DNA of 64,000 bases from Methanoregula sp. GTDB lineage: Archaea > Halobacteriota > Methanomicrobia > Methanomicrobiales > Methanospirillaceae. Shown piece after piece: positions 26,009 through 35,727 of the stretch. Position numbers and translations under genes: made by a program. The stretch lies in assembly GCA_030694985.1 (NCBI GenBank), contig JAUYTV010000031.1, positions 1-64,000 of the forward strand, in the 5' to 3' direction. Every line of letters begins with the position of its first letter. Positions within the stretch are counted from its first letter, which is position 1. The notes below the pieces were generated by a model, which saw only the letters and a program-made list of their open reading frames with translations, was not told the origin of the DNA and did not search any database.

Positions 26009-26751
26009 TCGGCCTCGATCCGGGGTGCGAGGAGATATTCAACATGACCGTTACCACCAGCAATGTCAAACGAGAACCTGACCGGGTGATCGATACCTAA
26101 GAATATCTCAACTTCTGCAGCTTTTGCCATGACTTTTCCCATGTCTTTTAAGTAATCAAGTGAGAAGAGTGAGCGGGCCTCCACAGGGGTGAGCGATTTT
26201 AGCTCATCTTTTGAAAACTCGCGCCTTATATTATCAGTATCTCCTTCTGCAACAAGGAAAAAGGTCTGGTCTTTTGGATTGATCCCAAGAGCTATTTTAT
26301 CAGAAATTACTGCTGCCGCCTTCATGGCGTTGTTAAAGTCTTCACCGGCAATAACAATTTTTCCCGGGAGATTGATCGTAGGAGGACTTGGATCTTTTCT
26401 TATTGTGTTCGTATCAAGGAGGGTAATGGAATAATGGTACCCATGAACCTTAACCGACATCTTCTGGGCATTGTCAGCAAGTTCGATGCTGATCAAATCG
26501 CCCTTTCCTGCCATACCAAAGATGTTCTTAATCTTGGATATGTCAATACCCAGCTGGCTGTCAGTTGCACTGAAAGAATCGAATGCTTCTTTCTTGAGCG
26601 TAAGACCGATCATGGCAACATTTGCGGTATCAACAGCCCGCGTTGATATGCCATTTTCGTCTGTATGCAGCCGGCACTCCGGAATGAGGGCCGAGATCGC
26701 ATCGATGAATTCCCTGAAAATATCTGCATCAATCGTAGCTTTTAACATCAC
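26005..26751 (-). CDS. pcn: PCNA sliding clamp
   Basis: 248 aa trimeric DNA clamp for replication and repair. FREFIDAISALIPECRLH, DTANVAMIGLTLKKEAF, GIDISKIKNIF and the C-terminal VEYLLAPRIEAD are typical. GGGG lies in the leader six bases before the ATG. First gene of a pcn-priL operon; the promoter lies in the 97-bp gap shared with rlmE. Confidence 0.95.
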   Translation of the reverse strand: MMLKATIDADIFREFIDAISALIPECRLHTDENGISTRAVDTANVAMIGLTLKKEAFDSFSATDSQLGIDISKIKNIFGMAGKGDLISIELADNAQKMSVKVHGYHYSITLLDTNTIRKDPSPPTINLPGKIVIAGEDFNNAMKAAAVISDKIALGINPKDQTFFLVAEGDTDNIRREFSKDELKSLTPVEARSLFSLDYLKDMGKVMAKAAEVEIFLGIDHPVRFSFDIAGGNGHVEYLLAPRIEAD

Positions 26752-26848
26752 TTACCCCTTAACAAATTGTATTATACAGTATATCATCATACTTTAATAA
26801 TAGCGTTTTGGGTTTAACCCGGAACAATTCAGGGGAACGATTAAGACA
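26752..26848. promoter_or_regulatory. Divergent promoter between pcn and rlmE
   Basis: 97 bases. On minus, TATACTGTATAATAC (reverse of 26768-26782) supplies a TATA box ~20-30 bases before pcn. On plus, ACTTTAATAAT at 26791-26801 is the likely rlmE TATA box, and CAGGGG (26829-26834) its ribosome site. Confidence 0.5.
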
Positions 26849-27430
26849 ATGGGTTCACAATGGGGACAGGATAAAACATATTTTCGTGCAAAACATGAAG
26901 GCTACCGTTCGCGGGCAGCCTATAAGCTCATGGAAATCCAGAAAAAATTTGCGGTTATCAGGCCGGATGATAACATTGTTGACTTAGGTGCGGCTCCGGG
27001 AAGCTGGCTCCAGATTGAGCGGACACTCACCGATGCCCGTATTATCGGTATTGATCTCAACCCGATAGCTGAACTCGACGGCATAGAAACAATCGAAGGT
27101 GACATCAATGATCCCGCAGTTGTAGAACAGGTCAAATCGAGTTTAGGAGTTGTTAATATCGTACTTTGCGATGCTGCACCAAAACTCTCCGGTCATAAAA
27201 GTTATGACCAGGCCCGTATTATTGAACTGAACGAACAGGCACTTGCATTTGCCTGCAAAGTCTTAAAGCCGGGCGGTAATTTTGTGGTAAAATCATTCCA
27301 GGGAACAGACTTTCCCAAACTCTATGAAGATTGCAAAAAAAACTTTTATTCGGTGAAAACCTGTATGACAAAATCCACCCGGAAAGGAAGCACCGAGCTA
27401 TACATAGTTGCAAAGAATTTCATAGGATGA
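26849..27430 (+). CDS. rlmE: 23S rRNA 2'-O-methyltransferase RlmE (FtsJ)
   Basis: 193 aa. Methylates the 2'-OH of a uridine in the ribosomal A-loop using S-adenosylmethionine. SRAAYKLMEI carries the first catalytic Lys, VDLGAAPGSWLQ is the SAM-binding motif, LCDAAPKLSGHK has the catalytic Asp, and FVVKSFQG the second Lys; the closing Glu is in GSTELYIVAK. Normal length. The moaA gene begins nine bases downstream. Confidence 0.93.
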   Translation: MGSQWGQDKTYFRAKHEGYRSRAAYKLMEIQKKFAVIRPDDNIVDLGAAPGSWLQIERTLTDARIIGIDLNPIAELDGIETIEGDINDPAVVEQVKSSLGVVNIVLCDAAPKLSGHKSYDQARIIELNEQALAFACKVLKPGGNFVVKSFQGTDFPKLYEDCKKNFYSVKTCMTKSTRKGSTELYIVAKNFIG

Positions 27431-27439
27431 ACTTTTTTT

Positions 27440-28318
27440 ATGATTCTTAAAGATCCCTACAATCGCCCGGTAAGCAATCTTCGGATTAGTCTTACCCATA
27501 CGTGTAATTTATCCTGCATATACTGTCACAGAGAGGGGGAAACAAAGTCAGAAAAACCCCTCTCTGCAGCTGAAATTGCTGAAGTTTTAAAAGTCGCAGC
27601 ACACTTTGGGATCCGCAGCGTAAAGTTTACCGGTGGCGAACCCATGCTCCGGCCGGATCTTCTGGAAATTATTAAGTCCGTACCTGCCGGTATGGAATCT
27701 TCCATCACTACCAATGGCACTCTTCTTGCCGGACTGGCCTCCGATCTCAAGCAGGCTGGATTAAGGAGGGTAAATGTCAGTATAGACAGCCTGAACCACG
27801 AGACCTACAAAAAAATTACCGGTACGGATAAGCTCGATGCGGTGCTGGAAGGCATTACCAAAGCACTCGAAACCGGTCTCACGCCGGTAAAGCTGAACAT
27901 GGTTGTTCTTGCTGGCATAAACGATCACGAGATCGATGATTTCCTTGCATTTGTGCGGGGCAACAGGAACCTTGTGCTCCAGTTGATCGAGCTGATGCAC
28001 TTCAATGAATGTACCAATCACGGGAATCTCAATATTGTAGAAGATGAACTTGCAGCCCGTTCAAAACAGATTATTACCCGGAGGATGCATCACCGGAAAA
28101 AATACTGCCTTGACGGAGCAGAAGTAGAAGTTGTCCGACCGTTGCACAACACAGAGTTCTGTGCGTTTTGCAACCGTCTCAGAGTGACTTCTGATGGGAA
28201 ACTCAAACCCTGCCTCCTGCGCACGGACAATCACATTGACATCCGGGGAAAGAGCGGAACTGAGCTCGAAGAATTATTCAAAAAGGCAGTTTCATTGCGC
28301 GAACCCTTTTACAAATAA
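27440..28318 (+). CDS. moaA: GTP 3',8-cyclase MoaA (molybdopterin synthesis)
   Basis: 292 aa radical-SAM enzyme that begins molybdenum/tungsten cofactor synthesis, needed for formylmethanofuran dehydrogenase and formate dehydrogenase in methanogens. The radical-SAM cluster is CNLSCIYC (Cys22, 26, 29), with KFTGGEPMLR following; the second [4Fe-4S] cluster uses CAFCNRLRVTSDGKLKPC. The C-terminus ends REPFYK, without the Gly-Gly tail seen in many bacterial MoaA proteins. Nine bases after rlmE, so probably co-transcribed. Confidence 0.92.
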   Translation: MILKDPYNRPVSNLRISLTHTCNLSCIYCHREGETKSEKPLSAAEIAEVLKVAAHFGIRSVKFTGGEPMLRPDLLEIIKSVPAGMESSITTNGTLLAGLASDLKQAGLRRVNVSIDSLNHETYKKITGTDKLDAVLEGITKALETGLTPVKLNMVVLAGINDHEIDDFLAFVRGNRNLVLQLIELMHFNECTNHGNLNIVEDELAARSKQIITRRMHHRKKYCLDGAEVEVVRPLHNTEFCAFCNRLRVTSDGKLKPCLLRTDNHIDIRGKSGTELEELFKKAVSLREPFYK

Positions 28319-28333
28319 GGATTTTTTTTATTT
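28319..28333 (+). terminator. T-run terminator after moaA
   Basis: An eight-base T run directly after the moaA stop, before a TATA-bearing leader for the next gene. Confidence 0.5.
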
Positions 28334-28406
28334 CAGGTTACAAAAAAAAAAGGCCTGATACAGGTTTACGGGAATATATTTACAATCCCATAACGAACCG
28401 GATGCT

Positions 28407-28910
28407 ATGTTGGATGATAATGAATACCCGGCAGTTCTCAATCACCTGTATGAGAAATCGCTCATGCTTCACGATACCGGAAGTTTTAACAAAACCTTGT
28501 ATTTTTTCTTTATCGACGCGTTAGCCCATATTGACTATACGGCAAGTATCTATGCCTATCATTACGAATCGCCGAAAAATATCATGGGGGGGGAATATCT
28601 CCGATGGCGCGTGGATGAGGAAAAGAAAGGGGATCGTACGAAATTTAAGGGATTTATTAACTGGCTCCGTGAGAACCACCCACAGAAATTTGCCACCCTG
28701 CCCTCATTGTGGCAGATGATCTATGATACAGAAGACCCCGCCAGCTACAGGAGTTTCAGGATCGTGCCGGATCCTGACAGTAAATCCCCCCTCCCTCCGG
28801 ATTTCTTCTATGCGGTCATTGATGAATTTTTCGACCAGGATTTCTTAAAGAGCCTTTATAGTGATGCTTCACTCTCAACATTATTCACAACCTATTCCGC
28901 CAGTCATTGA
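28407..28910 (+). CDS. Protein of unknown function
   Basis: 167 aa, soluble, rich in aromatic residues (YFFFIDALAHIDY, FINWLRENHPQKF, PDFFYAVIDEFFDQDF). No signal peptide, membrane helix or metal motif is visible. GGAATATATTTAC at 28372-28384 is a TATA-like box about 25 bases before the ATG, so the message is nearly leaderless. I do not recognise the family. The M20 peptidase gene starts 15 bases downstream. Confidence 0.65.
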   Translation: MLDDNEYPAVLNHLYEKSLMLHDTGSFNKTLYFFFIDALAHIDYTASIYAYHYESPKNIMGGEYLRWRVDEEKKGDRTKFKGFINWLRENHPQKFATLPSLWQMIYDTEDPASYRSFRIVPDPDSKSPLPPDFFYAVIDEFFDQDFLKSLYSDASLSTLFTTYSASH

Positions 28911-28925
28911 ACCTTTTGGTGCCCT

Positions 28926-30110
28926 ATGAGAGATGTCAGCCGAATATGTGCCGATCTGGTCAAAATCCGTAGTGAAAATCCACCCGGACGAACAGATGAG
29001 GTGATTGAATATATCCGGTCATTTCTCACAGGTATTGGCATCAGCTCTGTGGTTTCTGGAAATGCACTGGGGATGCATAACCTTGTAACAACTGGGAAGA
29101 GTGAATCAAGACCCCTCCTCTTCTGCGGTCATGTGGATGTGGTACCTGCACTGGACGCAGGGTGGACCAGACCCCCGTTCTCCGGAATCATTGAGGATGG
29201 ATTTGTGCACGGGCGCGGGGCAACCGACATGAAAGGTGGCTGTGCATCCATTCTGTCTGCCTCTGAAACGTTTGTGAACCAAAATCAGGAGATACCGGCA
29301 ACACTTGCCTTTGTCTGCGATGAAGAGACCGGGGGTGAACAGGGAATCCAGCGCCTTCTTTCTGAGGGTGCACTCAAACCCTGTGACTGCATCATTGCAG
29401 AGCCAACACCTTCACTGCATCCCTGCATAGGTCAAAAAGGGCTCTGCCGGCTCGAGATGACATTCACTGGCACACCCGCTCATGGCTCACTGTACCCTGC
29501 TGTGGGAGTAAGCGCAATCATGGAGGCTATGTCCCTGCTCGATCATATCAGGGATCTGAATAAAAAAGAGTATCCCGTTGATCCCCCGCTCAGGGAGATC
29601 ATCGCACAATCATCAGCAGTGCTCGGGCAGGAGTTCAGAATTAAAGGCGTAAGCGATGTGCTAAAAAAACTCACGTTCAACCCGGGGGTCATCAGAGGCG
29701 GGGAAAAATCCAATGTGGTGGCACAGCGCTGTGATCTTGAACTTGAACTCAGGGTACCATGGGGATGTTGTATTCCTGACATCATCTCCTCTATTCAGGC
29801 TCACGCGATTAACGCAAAAGTCGTATCACAGGTAACCCATGAGCCCTCTATTACCGATCCGGAGTCACCGCTGGTTGCCAAAACCTGTGATGCGGTAAAA
29901 CGTGTCTATGGAAGAGAAGTATTTCCAATCGTCCAGTGGGCGGCAAGCGATGCCCGCTATCTCCGCTCTGCCGGCTTTAAGGTAGTTGAGTACGGTCCCG
30001 GTGAGATCCCGACACTCCATGCCGTAAATGAGCGGACTGCTATTGAATCACTCGAAAAGGCGTCCCTGGTGTATCAGGATATTATGGCAAAATATACAGA
30101 AACAGGATAA
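28926..30110 (+). CDS. M20 family peptidase (DapE/ArgE-type deacylase)
   Basis: 394 aa dinuclear zinc hydrolase. CGHVDVVPALDAGW (metal His/Asp), GRGATDMKGGCAS (bridging Asp), CDEETGGEQGI (catalytic Glu pair) and the dimerisation domain start FTGTPAHGSLYP (His) are present; TLHAVNER supplies the last metal His. Members cleave N-succinyl-diaminopimelate, N-acetylornithine or dipeptides. With dapA and dapB in the window, a succinyl-DAP role is possible, but methanogens often use the DapL route, so the substrate stays open. Confidence 0.85.
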   Translation: MRDVSRICADLVKIRSENPPGRTDEVIEYIRSFLTGIGISSVVSGNALGMHNLVTTGKSESRPLLFCGHVDVVPALDAGWTRPPFSGIIEDGFVHGRGATDMKGGCASILSASETFVNQNQEIPATLAFVCDEETGGEQGIQRLLSEGALKPCDCIIAEPTPSLHPCIGQKGLCRLEMTFTGTPAHGSLYPAVGVSAIMEAMSLLDHIRDLNKKEYPVDPPLREIIAQSSAVLGQEFRIKGVSDVLKKLTFNPGVIRGGEKSNVVAQRCDLELELRVPWGCCIPDIISSIQAHAINAKVVSQVTHEPSITDPESPLVAKTCDAVKRVYGREVFPIVQWAASDARYLRSAGFKVVEYGPGEIPTLHAVNERTAIESLEKASLVYQDIMAKYTETG

Positions 30111-30548
30111 GAAAAAAATGGTTCTTCTCCATTTTTAGAATTTTTAGTTATGCATTAAGGATTGCTCAAAACCGGGCGGGAAAAATCACACACAACGGAG
30201 AGATATTCAGTGTGAGTTATGGGACTTCATCATCTCCCATAAACCGCCTTGCCCAGGCGCGACCCGACGAGGCGTCGCGCCGCCCCTCATCAGAGGGGGG
30301 GGGAACATCGCAATTCATGGTTTTTAAAGGCTGCAGCCACCATTACATTTTTGGCCAAGATATTGATTTCCTCAAATAATGATGATGAACCAAATCCTTT
30401 TAATCACTGGAACAAAAAAGTGAGACCAAATACCCGTATATATGTACTCAGTTTGGATTTCATTACACCCGAATTATCTCAAACGGAGCTCAATTGTTTC
30501 TTTTGGTTAATTTCCAACTATCCTAAAACGGGAGAAGAACCAAAAAAA
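30111..30548. other. Convergent intergenic gap with a GC-rich hairpin element
   Basis: 438 bases between two stops (M20 peptidase and TPR protein). The notable content is the GC-rich element at 30241-30301 described separately; the remainder is AT-rich, and I see no convincing gene. A 125-codon frame starting in the hairpin has a highly Arg-biased start created by the GC-rich repeat and overlaps the TPR gene, so it was not called. Confidence 0.5.
30241..30301. repeat. GC-rich hairpin element, possible relative of the dispersed repeat
   Basis: GGCGCGAC (30256-30263) and GTCGCGCC (30274-30281) make a perfect 8-bp stem with a 10-base loop, followed by a run of G. On the reverse strand it begins GTTCCCCC and ends near GGCGGTTTAT, reminiscent of the ends and centre of the repeats at 19276, 38253 and 57519, but most of the sequence does not align. 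It also lies between convergent genes. Confidence 0.5.
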
Positions 30549-31556
30549 TTATTTTTTCTGCCGGTTAAGAGCAAATACAATCGCGCAGACAACGATGACT
30601 GCTCCAAATGCAGTCACAGGAGATAACGGGGAATAGGTTGTTTTCTTTTGTACAGTGGTTGTTCCAACCGTAGCAATAGCAGTGACTTCCGGAGTCAATA
30701 CCGGTGCAGCAGTTGTAATTTCAGTTGGCAGCGGAGTGGGAGTGGCTGTTGTGAAAAAGGTTCCAAGCCGGCTTATTGTAACTACAGGTGTGATAGTACC
30801 GGTGATGTTTACTACCTGGAGTTTTCCTACCATGCTCTCCTTGTTATTGATGGCATCTGCAAAATTTGGATCAATGCTGATTGCTTTTTTGAAACACTCA
30901 GATGCGTCCTGTGGTTTTCCCAGCTGGACATAGGCAAGTCCCTTGTTGTTCCAGAGCGTTGCATTATTTATGGTTATTCCGGTTGCCCGGTCAAAGGAAC
31001 TGAGTGCCAGCTCGTACTTCTGGCTGCCCATGTAAGATAGTCCCATATAGTTCCAGGACATGAAATTGAGGGGATCTAATGTTGTGCAACGATCGTAAGG
31101 GGGGAACGATGCATCGTAATTCTTCAGCTGTAAGTAGGCATACCCCTGGTTACAGTATGCATCTACGCGGTGGCTCTGGACTATGAAAAATTTGTCATAA
31201 GCAGTCACCGATTCATTATATTTCCCTTGTTTAAAAAGTCCGTAAGCTCTCGCATACAGTGCAGTTGGGTCTGCTGATTTGATGACAAGCGCCTGATCGG
31301 ACAGGGTGACAGCATCAGAATATCTCCCCAGTTCGATCAAAGCCACCGCTTTACCTGCCATGGCGGATGCATAATCCTTGTCAAGTGCAAGGGCTTTATC
31401 GTAATACGTAAGGGCATCTGCATAGTTTTTAGCTATTGCCGCGTTCTGCCCTTTTGTATACCATTCCTGAGCATCTTCAGCATATACAGATGGTATTGCA
31501 AAGAGGGTTAAGAGAACAATCAGAATAATTATTTTAGATCTCATAATCTCAATCAC
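30549..31556 (-). CDS. Secreted tetratricopeptide-repeat protein with SPLSPVT-type anchor
   Basis: 335 aa. Signal peptide SKIIILIVLLTLFAIPSVYA, then six TPR units (residues ~30-235; for example WYTKGQNAAIAKNYADALTYYDKAL, WNNKGLAYVQLGKPQDASECFKKAI), a Thr/Pro-rich stalk (~240-300) and a tail TYSPLSPVT + hydrophobic helix + NRQKK. TPRs mediate protein binding, here outside the membrane. The tail matches those of the proteins at 4554 and 56530. Function beyond surface display unknown. Confidence 0.8.
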   Translation of the reverse strand: MIEIMRSKIIILIVLLTLFAIPSVYAEDAQEWYTKGQNAAIAKNYADALTYYDKALALDKDYASAMAGKAVALIELGRYSDAVTLSDQALVIKSADPTALYARAYGLFKQGKYNESVTAYDKFFIVQSHRVDAYCNQGYAYLQLKNYDASFPPYDRCTTLDPLNFMSWNYMGLSYMGSQKYELALSSFDRATGITINNATLWNNKGLAYVQLGKPQDASECFKKAISIDPNFADAINNKESMVGKLQVVNITGTITPVVTISRLGTFFTTATPTPLPTEITTAAPVLTPEVTAIATVGTTTVQKKTTYSPLSPVTAFGAVIVVCAIVFALNRQKK

Positions 31557-31731
31557 GAAATTTCCCTTAATCGCAGATGAATCTATTCATTTTAACGGGT
31601 TTCTCATGATACCGGATCCCTGCAGGCCCATTGACTTATAGTGTGTGTGACTATGTCTGCCACAAGATGCAGGTAGCAGAGATAAAAAAAAACCAAAAAA
31701 AAGTTGACCGGGCTCTCATAGCGCCGGTGAA

Positions 31732-33651
31732 TCAGACCATGCGGTACGTCTCGAGATTCATGGGAGAATGCGTCTCGATATGGTAGCGCTTGTAGATGGA
31801 ACTTGCCAGATCGATAGTATTATTTTCATCGCCGTGGATGCAGAAGATCTTCTCAGGGCGCGGTTGTATCTGGCCGATGTAATTCATCAACTGCCTGCGA
31901 TCTGAGTGACCCGAGAACCCATCAACAGTAACGATCTCCAGATTGATGGTGATGGTACCTTTTCGTCCCATCGGCACTTCGCGCCAGCCTTTCTGGATGC
32001 GGCGGCCATAGGTTCCATCAGCCTGGTACCCGACAAAGATAAGCGCGTTCTTCTCATCCTGTGCAAGGTTTAAGAGATATTCCATCACCGGGCCGCCATT
32101 GAGCATCCCACTTGTTGTGATGATCACGCAGGGATCACCGTTGATGACTTTCTCGCGCAGTTCCTGTGAGTCCACCTGCTGGAAGCATTCGGCAAGGAAC
32201 GGGTTCATGCCTTCGCGGAAGATCTGGTTCCTTAGCTCCGTGTTGAGGTACTCCGGATAGCAGGTGTGAATTGCTGTTGCCTCACGGATCATGCCGTCAA
32301 GGTAGATCTTCACCTTTGGAATCTTGTCAAGGCGCATACCCTCTTCAAGCGCAAGCATCACTTCCTGCGAACGCCCGACAGAAAAGGCCGGGATGATGAC
32401 TTTTCCACCTCGCGACAGGACAGTGTTTATCGTTTCGTATAGCTTTGCCTCGGCATCTGTGCGTGGCTGCTGGAAGTCGTTGCTGCCACCATACGTACTT
32501 TCCATAAAGAGCGCTTCGAGACGGGGGAACTGGTTGATGGCCGGATTGAATAATCGGCTCTTGGCGTAATTGAAATCGCCGGTAAATGCGATGTTGTACA
32601 TACCATCGCCGATATGGAAGTGCGCTATGGCAGAGCCAAGGATATGACCTGCGTTATGGAAGGTGAGTTTGATATCCGGAGCAATATCAGTCACACTGCC
32701 ATAGTTAAGGGTGATCGAGTGCCGGATATACGTTTTGACTTCGTTGGATGAATAGGGAACCTTCCGGTCTTCCTTATGGATCACATCGAGATAATCCAGC
32801 TGGAGCATGGCCGAGAGATCCCGAGTCGGGGGGGTGGAGTAGACCGGACCTTCGTACCCGTACTTGTAAAGAAGGGGCACAAGAGCGCAGTGATCGAGAT
32901 GGGCATGGGTAAGAACGACCGCATCGAGCTGGGCTAACGGGTGGATCTCCGGGACATAGAGGTAAGGCGTACCTCCCTGGTTGTCCGGCTTCTCGCCGCA
33001 GTCGATGAGCACCCGGCTGTTTGGGGTAGTGAGCAGGAATGCAGCCCTGCCTACTTCACGGCAGCAGCCGAGCATGGTCACCCGTGCCCACTGGTCTCTT
33101 TTTACTGCATCCTTGCTGGAATCGTCTTTGCCGGGTATGTCCCGGTGAATCCGCCGGCCGATGGTACGCAGGAACGCTTTTCTTTCTTCGTTTGTTGAGC
33201 GGAGATACTGCCGGATCTGTTTTACCGTTGAACTCTCAATGGGAGGAGTTCTTACAACCTTTGGAGTCCACCCGATATGACGGGTGATATCCCTAAGTGT
33301 GGTTCCGTTCTTGCCGATTACTACCCCGGGTTTTTCCGCTTCAATCAGCACTTCACCAGTATCGGGATCAAAAAAGATATCGGTGATACCAGCAGTCTCA
33401 GGCACAACCGCTTTGATATCATTGTACGCCTTTTCGGGATCTTCTAAGATTGTTGGTCGTATCACAATCCGCTTGCGTAAATCCCGGGCAAGGATCTTGA
33501 TTAAGTCTGCCTCATCAGCAAACTTCTTAGGATCATCGGTATAGATGACAAGTTCTGGTCCTTCAAACTCAACCTGTGTCACGGTGATGCCACGGGGCAC
33601 CTTTTCATTGATCTTATCTTTAAGCTCTTTGAGCCGTTCTTCGATTAACAT
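31732..33651 (-). CDS. aCPSF1 (FttA): KH-metallo-beta-lactamase-beta-CASP ribonuclease, transcription termination factor
   Basis: 639 aa. Residues ~1-180 are two KH-like RNA-binding modules (PGVVIGKNGTTLRDITRHIGW); ~190 on is the metallo-beta-lactamase domain (VLTHAHLDHCALVPLL zinc motif; HNAGHILGSA; FTGDFNYAKSRL), interrupted by a beta-CASP insert (PAFSVGRSQEVML; TTSGMLNGGPV), with the final VDGFSGHSDRRQLM His motif. In Methanococcus maripaludis this protein cleaves RNA at U-rich sites to end transcription. Essential-type housekeeping gene, 25 bases downstream of the proteasome gene on the same strand. Confidence 0.95.
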   Translation of the reverse strand: MLIEERLKELKDKINEKVPRGITVTQVEFEGPELVIYTDDPKKFADEADLIKILARDLRKRIVIRPTILEDPEKAYNDIKAVVPETAGITDIFFDPDTGEVLIEAEKPGVVIGKNGTTLRDITRHIGWTPKVVRTPPIESSTVKQIRQYLRSTNEERKAFLRTIGRRIHRDIPGKDDSSKDAVKRDQWARVTMLGCCREVGRAAFLLTTPNSRVLIDCGEKPDNQGGTPYLYVPEIHPLAQLDAVVLTHAHLDHCALVPLLYKYGYEGPVYSTPPTRDLSAMLQLDYLDVIHKEDRKVPYSSNEVKTYIRHSITLNYGSVTDIAPDIKLTFHNAGHILGSAIAHFHIGDGMYNIAFTGDFNYAKSRLFNPAINQFPRLEALFMESTYGGSNDFQQPRTDAEAKLYETINTVLSRGGKVIIPAFSVGRSQEVMLALEEGMRLDKIPKVKIYLDGMIREATAIHTCYPEYLNTELRNQIFREGMNPFLAECFQQVDSQELREKVINGDPCVIITTSGMLNGGPVMEYLLNLAQDEKNALIFVGYQADGTYGRRIQKGWREVPMGRKGTITINLEIVTVDGFSGHSDRRQLMNYIGQIQPRPEKIFCIHGDENNTIDLASSIYKRYHIETHSPMNLETYRMV

Positions 33652-33676
33652 AATAATTAACGTCCTAAAAAAAGAT

Positions 33677-34318
33677 TTATGCGGGAGATTTTACAAGATA
33701 TTTTGAAAGTGCGTCTTCTCCCATTTCCTGGTATCTGTCTTTTGTGATCACAACTACATGGATGCCTTCTCCGGATCCGGCATCGCGTTTCATGGCAGAT
33801 TTCAACGCACGAATTGCAATATCAATGGCTTCATCTTCATTCATATCCTTACGGAACCGGTCTTCGAGCACACCATACGCCATAGGAGACCCTGAGCCGG
33901 TTGCAACAATCTCTTCTTCCTTTGTTGCGCCACCCATTGCATCCACCGAATATATGCTTGGTCCTGTCTCGTCAATTCCACCGACAAGAAGCTGGACATA
34001 GTACGGGAAATACCGGTTCTGGTTCAAATAATTCGAAAGCAATGTGGCAGAGGCACCGACCGTGATCGAACGGGATCTGCGAATCTGGTAGAGGTTACAC
34101 TCAACTGTAAGGATACGTGCGAGTTGCTGGGCATCCCCGACACCCCCGGCAGTTGTCATGCCTATTCGTTCTGCTACCTTGTACACTTTTTTTGCTTTCT
34201 TGCTTGCGATCATGTAGCCCATGGTCGCACGCTTCTCGGTTGCAAGGATCACACCATCTTTAAAAACAATACCAATGGTTGTTGTTCCCTTCATGGACTC
34301 CTGTAACTGTTCAGGCAT
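33677..34318 (-). CDS. psmB: Proteasome beta subunit
   Basis: 213 aa catalytic subunit of the 20S proteasome. The 11-residue propeptide ends in Gly11; cleavage frees Thr12 of [12 protein letters not shown] as the nucleophile. EKRATMGY (Lys33-equivalent region), [14 protein letters not shown] and [14 protein letters not shown] match the family. It precedes aCPSF1 on the same strand (25-base gap), linking protein turnover and RNA processing genes. Confidence 0.95.
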   Translation of the reverse strand: MPEQLQESMKGTTTIGIVFKDGVILATEKRATMGYMIASKKAKKVYKVAERIGMTTAGGVGDAQQLARILTVECNLYQIRRSRSITVGASATLLSNYLNQNRYFPYYVQLLVGGIDETGPSIYSVDAMGGATKEEEIVATGSGSPMAYGVLEDRFRKDMNEDEAIDIAIRALKSAMKRDAGSGEGIHVVVITKDRYQEMGEDALSKYLVKSPA

Positions 34319-34408
34319 AGTAACATCCTAAAAATAAATTTAACGCTAAATTTCTTAATAAAAGCGCTGTAAGGTATTAGAGGATACGCAGAAATTTAAA
34401 GGTTTTTA

Positions 34409-35236
34409 TTATGATCCTTCCTTACAGAGGGATTTGATAAGGTCGCGATCATAGAGCATGGCAACGAGTTGCTTGTCACCGTTAATAACGGGCAGCTGAT
34501 CAACCCGTGCCCTGCGCATCTTTAATGCACACTCACTCACTTCAGCATTGTGCGGAACGGCAACCACATTTTTTACCATCGCCAGTTTTACAGGACGGTT
34601 GGGAAGCTGGACTTTTGATATCCCGAAGCTTATCGTATGGTTATCCCGGATACTTTCCCAGGTCCACTCATCATCATCCGTACCGTTCGAAAAGTCACTC
34701 ACGCCAACGGAATCTTCAATACTGGAATTTCTTATGAGATCACGTTCTGATATAATACCCTGAAGTTTATTTTCGTTATCAAGGATTGGAATTGCATCCA
34801 CACCGGAGATTTCCATAATCCGTCCCACCACCGGAAGAGGTGTTTCTTCCCAGAGTGCAAATGTTTTGCTGGTATACTTAGTCTTGATCTCATCTTTTAT
34901 CTTGAGATGGGCAATGGCGTGAATAAGGTCAGACACTGAGAGCAGACCGAGCAGGTGACCATCCTCAACAACCGGTAGTCTCCGTACATGGTGCTCCACT
35001 AACAGACGTGCTGCCTGCCTTATATCTGCATCAGGTCCGATACTGACTGGCTTTGGGGTCATGAGAAGTCCCAATTGGGTCTCTTCAGGTTTTCGCAGCA
35101 GATCCTTCCTTGTTATGATACCGACAATTTTCTTGTTCTTGACAACCGGTACTCCGGAGATGCCCGTGCGTTTGAGAATTTTTAATACATCATCACGATT
35201 GCCCGGTATCTCAACATGGACGACATCGAGCGTCAT
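34409..35236 (-). CDS. Four-CBS-domain protein
   Basis: 275 aa comprising four CBS motifs (two Bateman modules): GISGVPVVKNKKIVGIITRKDLL, HHVRRLPVVEDGHLLGLLSVSDLI, VDAIPILDNENKLQGIISERDLI and ARVDQLPVINGDKQLVAMLYDRDLI. CBS pairs bind adenine nucleotides or related ligands and act as energy sensors. No catalytic domain is fused, so it is probably a stand-alone regulator. It starts 23 bases after the Usp gene on the same strand; a shared stress or energy-signalling role is an inference. Confidence 0.85.
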   Translation of the reverse strand: MTLDVVHVEIPGNRDDVLKILKRTGISGVPVVKNKKIVGIITRKDLLRKPEETQLGLLMTPKPVSIGPDADIRQAARLLVEHHVRRLPVVEDGHLLGLLSVSDLIHAIAHLKIKDEIKTKYTSKTFALWEETPLPVVGRIMEISGVDAIPILDNENKLQGIISERDLIRNSSIEDSVGVSDFSNGTDDDEWTWESIRDNHTISFGISKVQLPNRPVKLAMVKNVVAVPHNAEVSECALKMRRARVDQLPVINGDKQLVAMLYDRDLIKSLCKEGS

Positions 35237-35259
35237 ATAATCTCTGACAGTTTTTTCAG

Positions 35260-35697
35260 TTATGATCTCACCACCATTGTTGAGATTTTGCTATGAGAAA
35301 TCACAAACGTGCTGACACTCCCGATAAGCAGCTTGTCTGCATTGCTCTTTCCGTGCGAGCCGACAATAATCAGATCGGTTTTTTCCCGCTCTGCCAGAGC
35401 GATGATCTCACTGCCGGCATGACCCTGTTTCATGTGTGTAGTGAGGACCAGACCCTGTGTTGCAGCAAATGACTTTGCCTGTGCAAGTTTATCCTGTCCC
35501 TCTTTTTCTAAAACCCGGTACATGATTTCTACGGTATTATCTGTAGGAAGGGAAGAAAAAAGCCCAGTCTCCACCACATAGATGGCATGGATCTTTGCAT
35601 TCCAGATCCGTGCCTCATCAACGGCCCGGGCCAATGCCCGATCGCTCACTCCAGAGCCATCAATAGCAACGAGTATATTAGTAAACACCGGAATCAC
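35260..35697 (-). CDS. Universal stress protein (UspA family)
   Basis: 145 aa. ILVAIDGSGVSDRALARAVDEA at the N-terminus and the ATP-binding GSHGKSNADKLLIGSVSTFVISHS near the C-terminus are the UspA signatures (G-2x-G-9x-G-S/T), so it probably binds ATP. Start at ATG 35697. It precedes the CBS protein on the same strand. Confidence 0.87.
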   Translation of the reverse strand: MIPVFTNILVAIDGSGVSDRALARAVDEARIWNAKIHAIYVVETGLFSSLPTDNTVEIMYRVLEKEGQDKLAQAKSFAATQGLVLTTHMKQGHAGSEIIALAEREKTDLIIVGSHGKSNADKLLIGSVSTFVISHSKISTMVVRS

Positions 35698-35727
35698 CCA
35701 AAATAAACATTCCCTTTTTATTTGGGT

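Noticed and set aside
30249-30626. 125-codon plus-strand frame between the M20 peptidase and the TPR gene
   Set aside because: The start is Arg-biased because it is read through the GC-rich hairpin, its end overlaps the TPR gene in antisense, and no ribosome site or family feature was seen.
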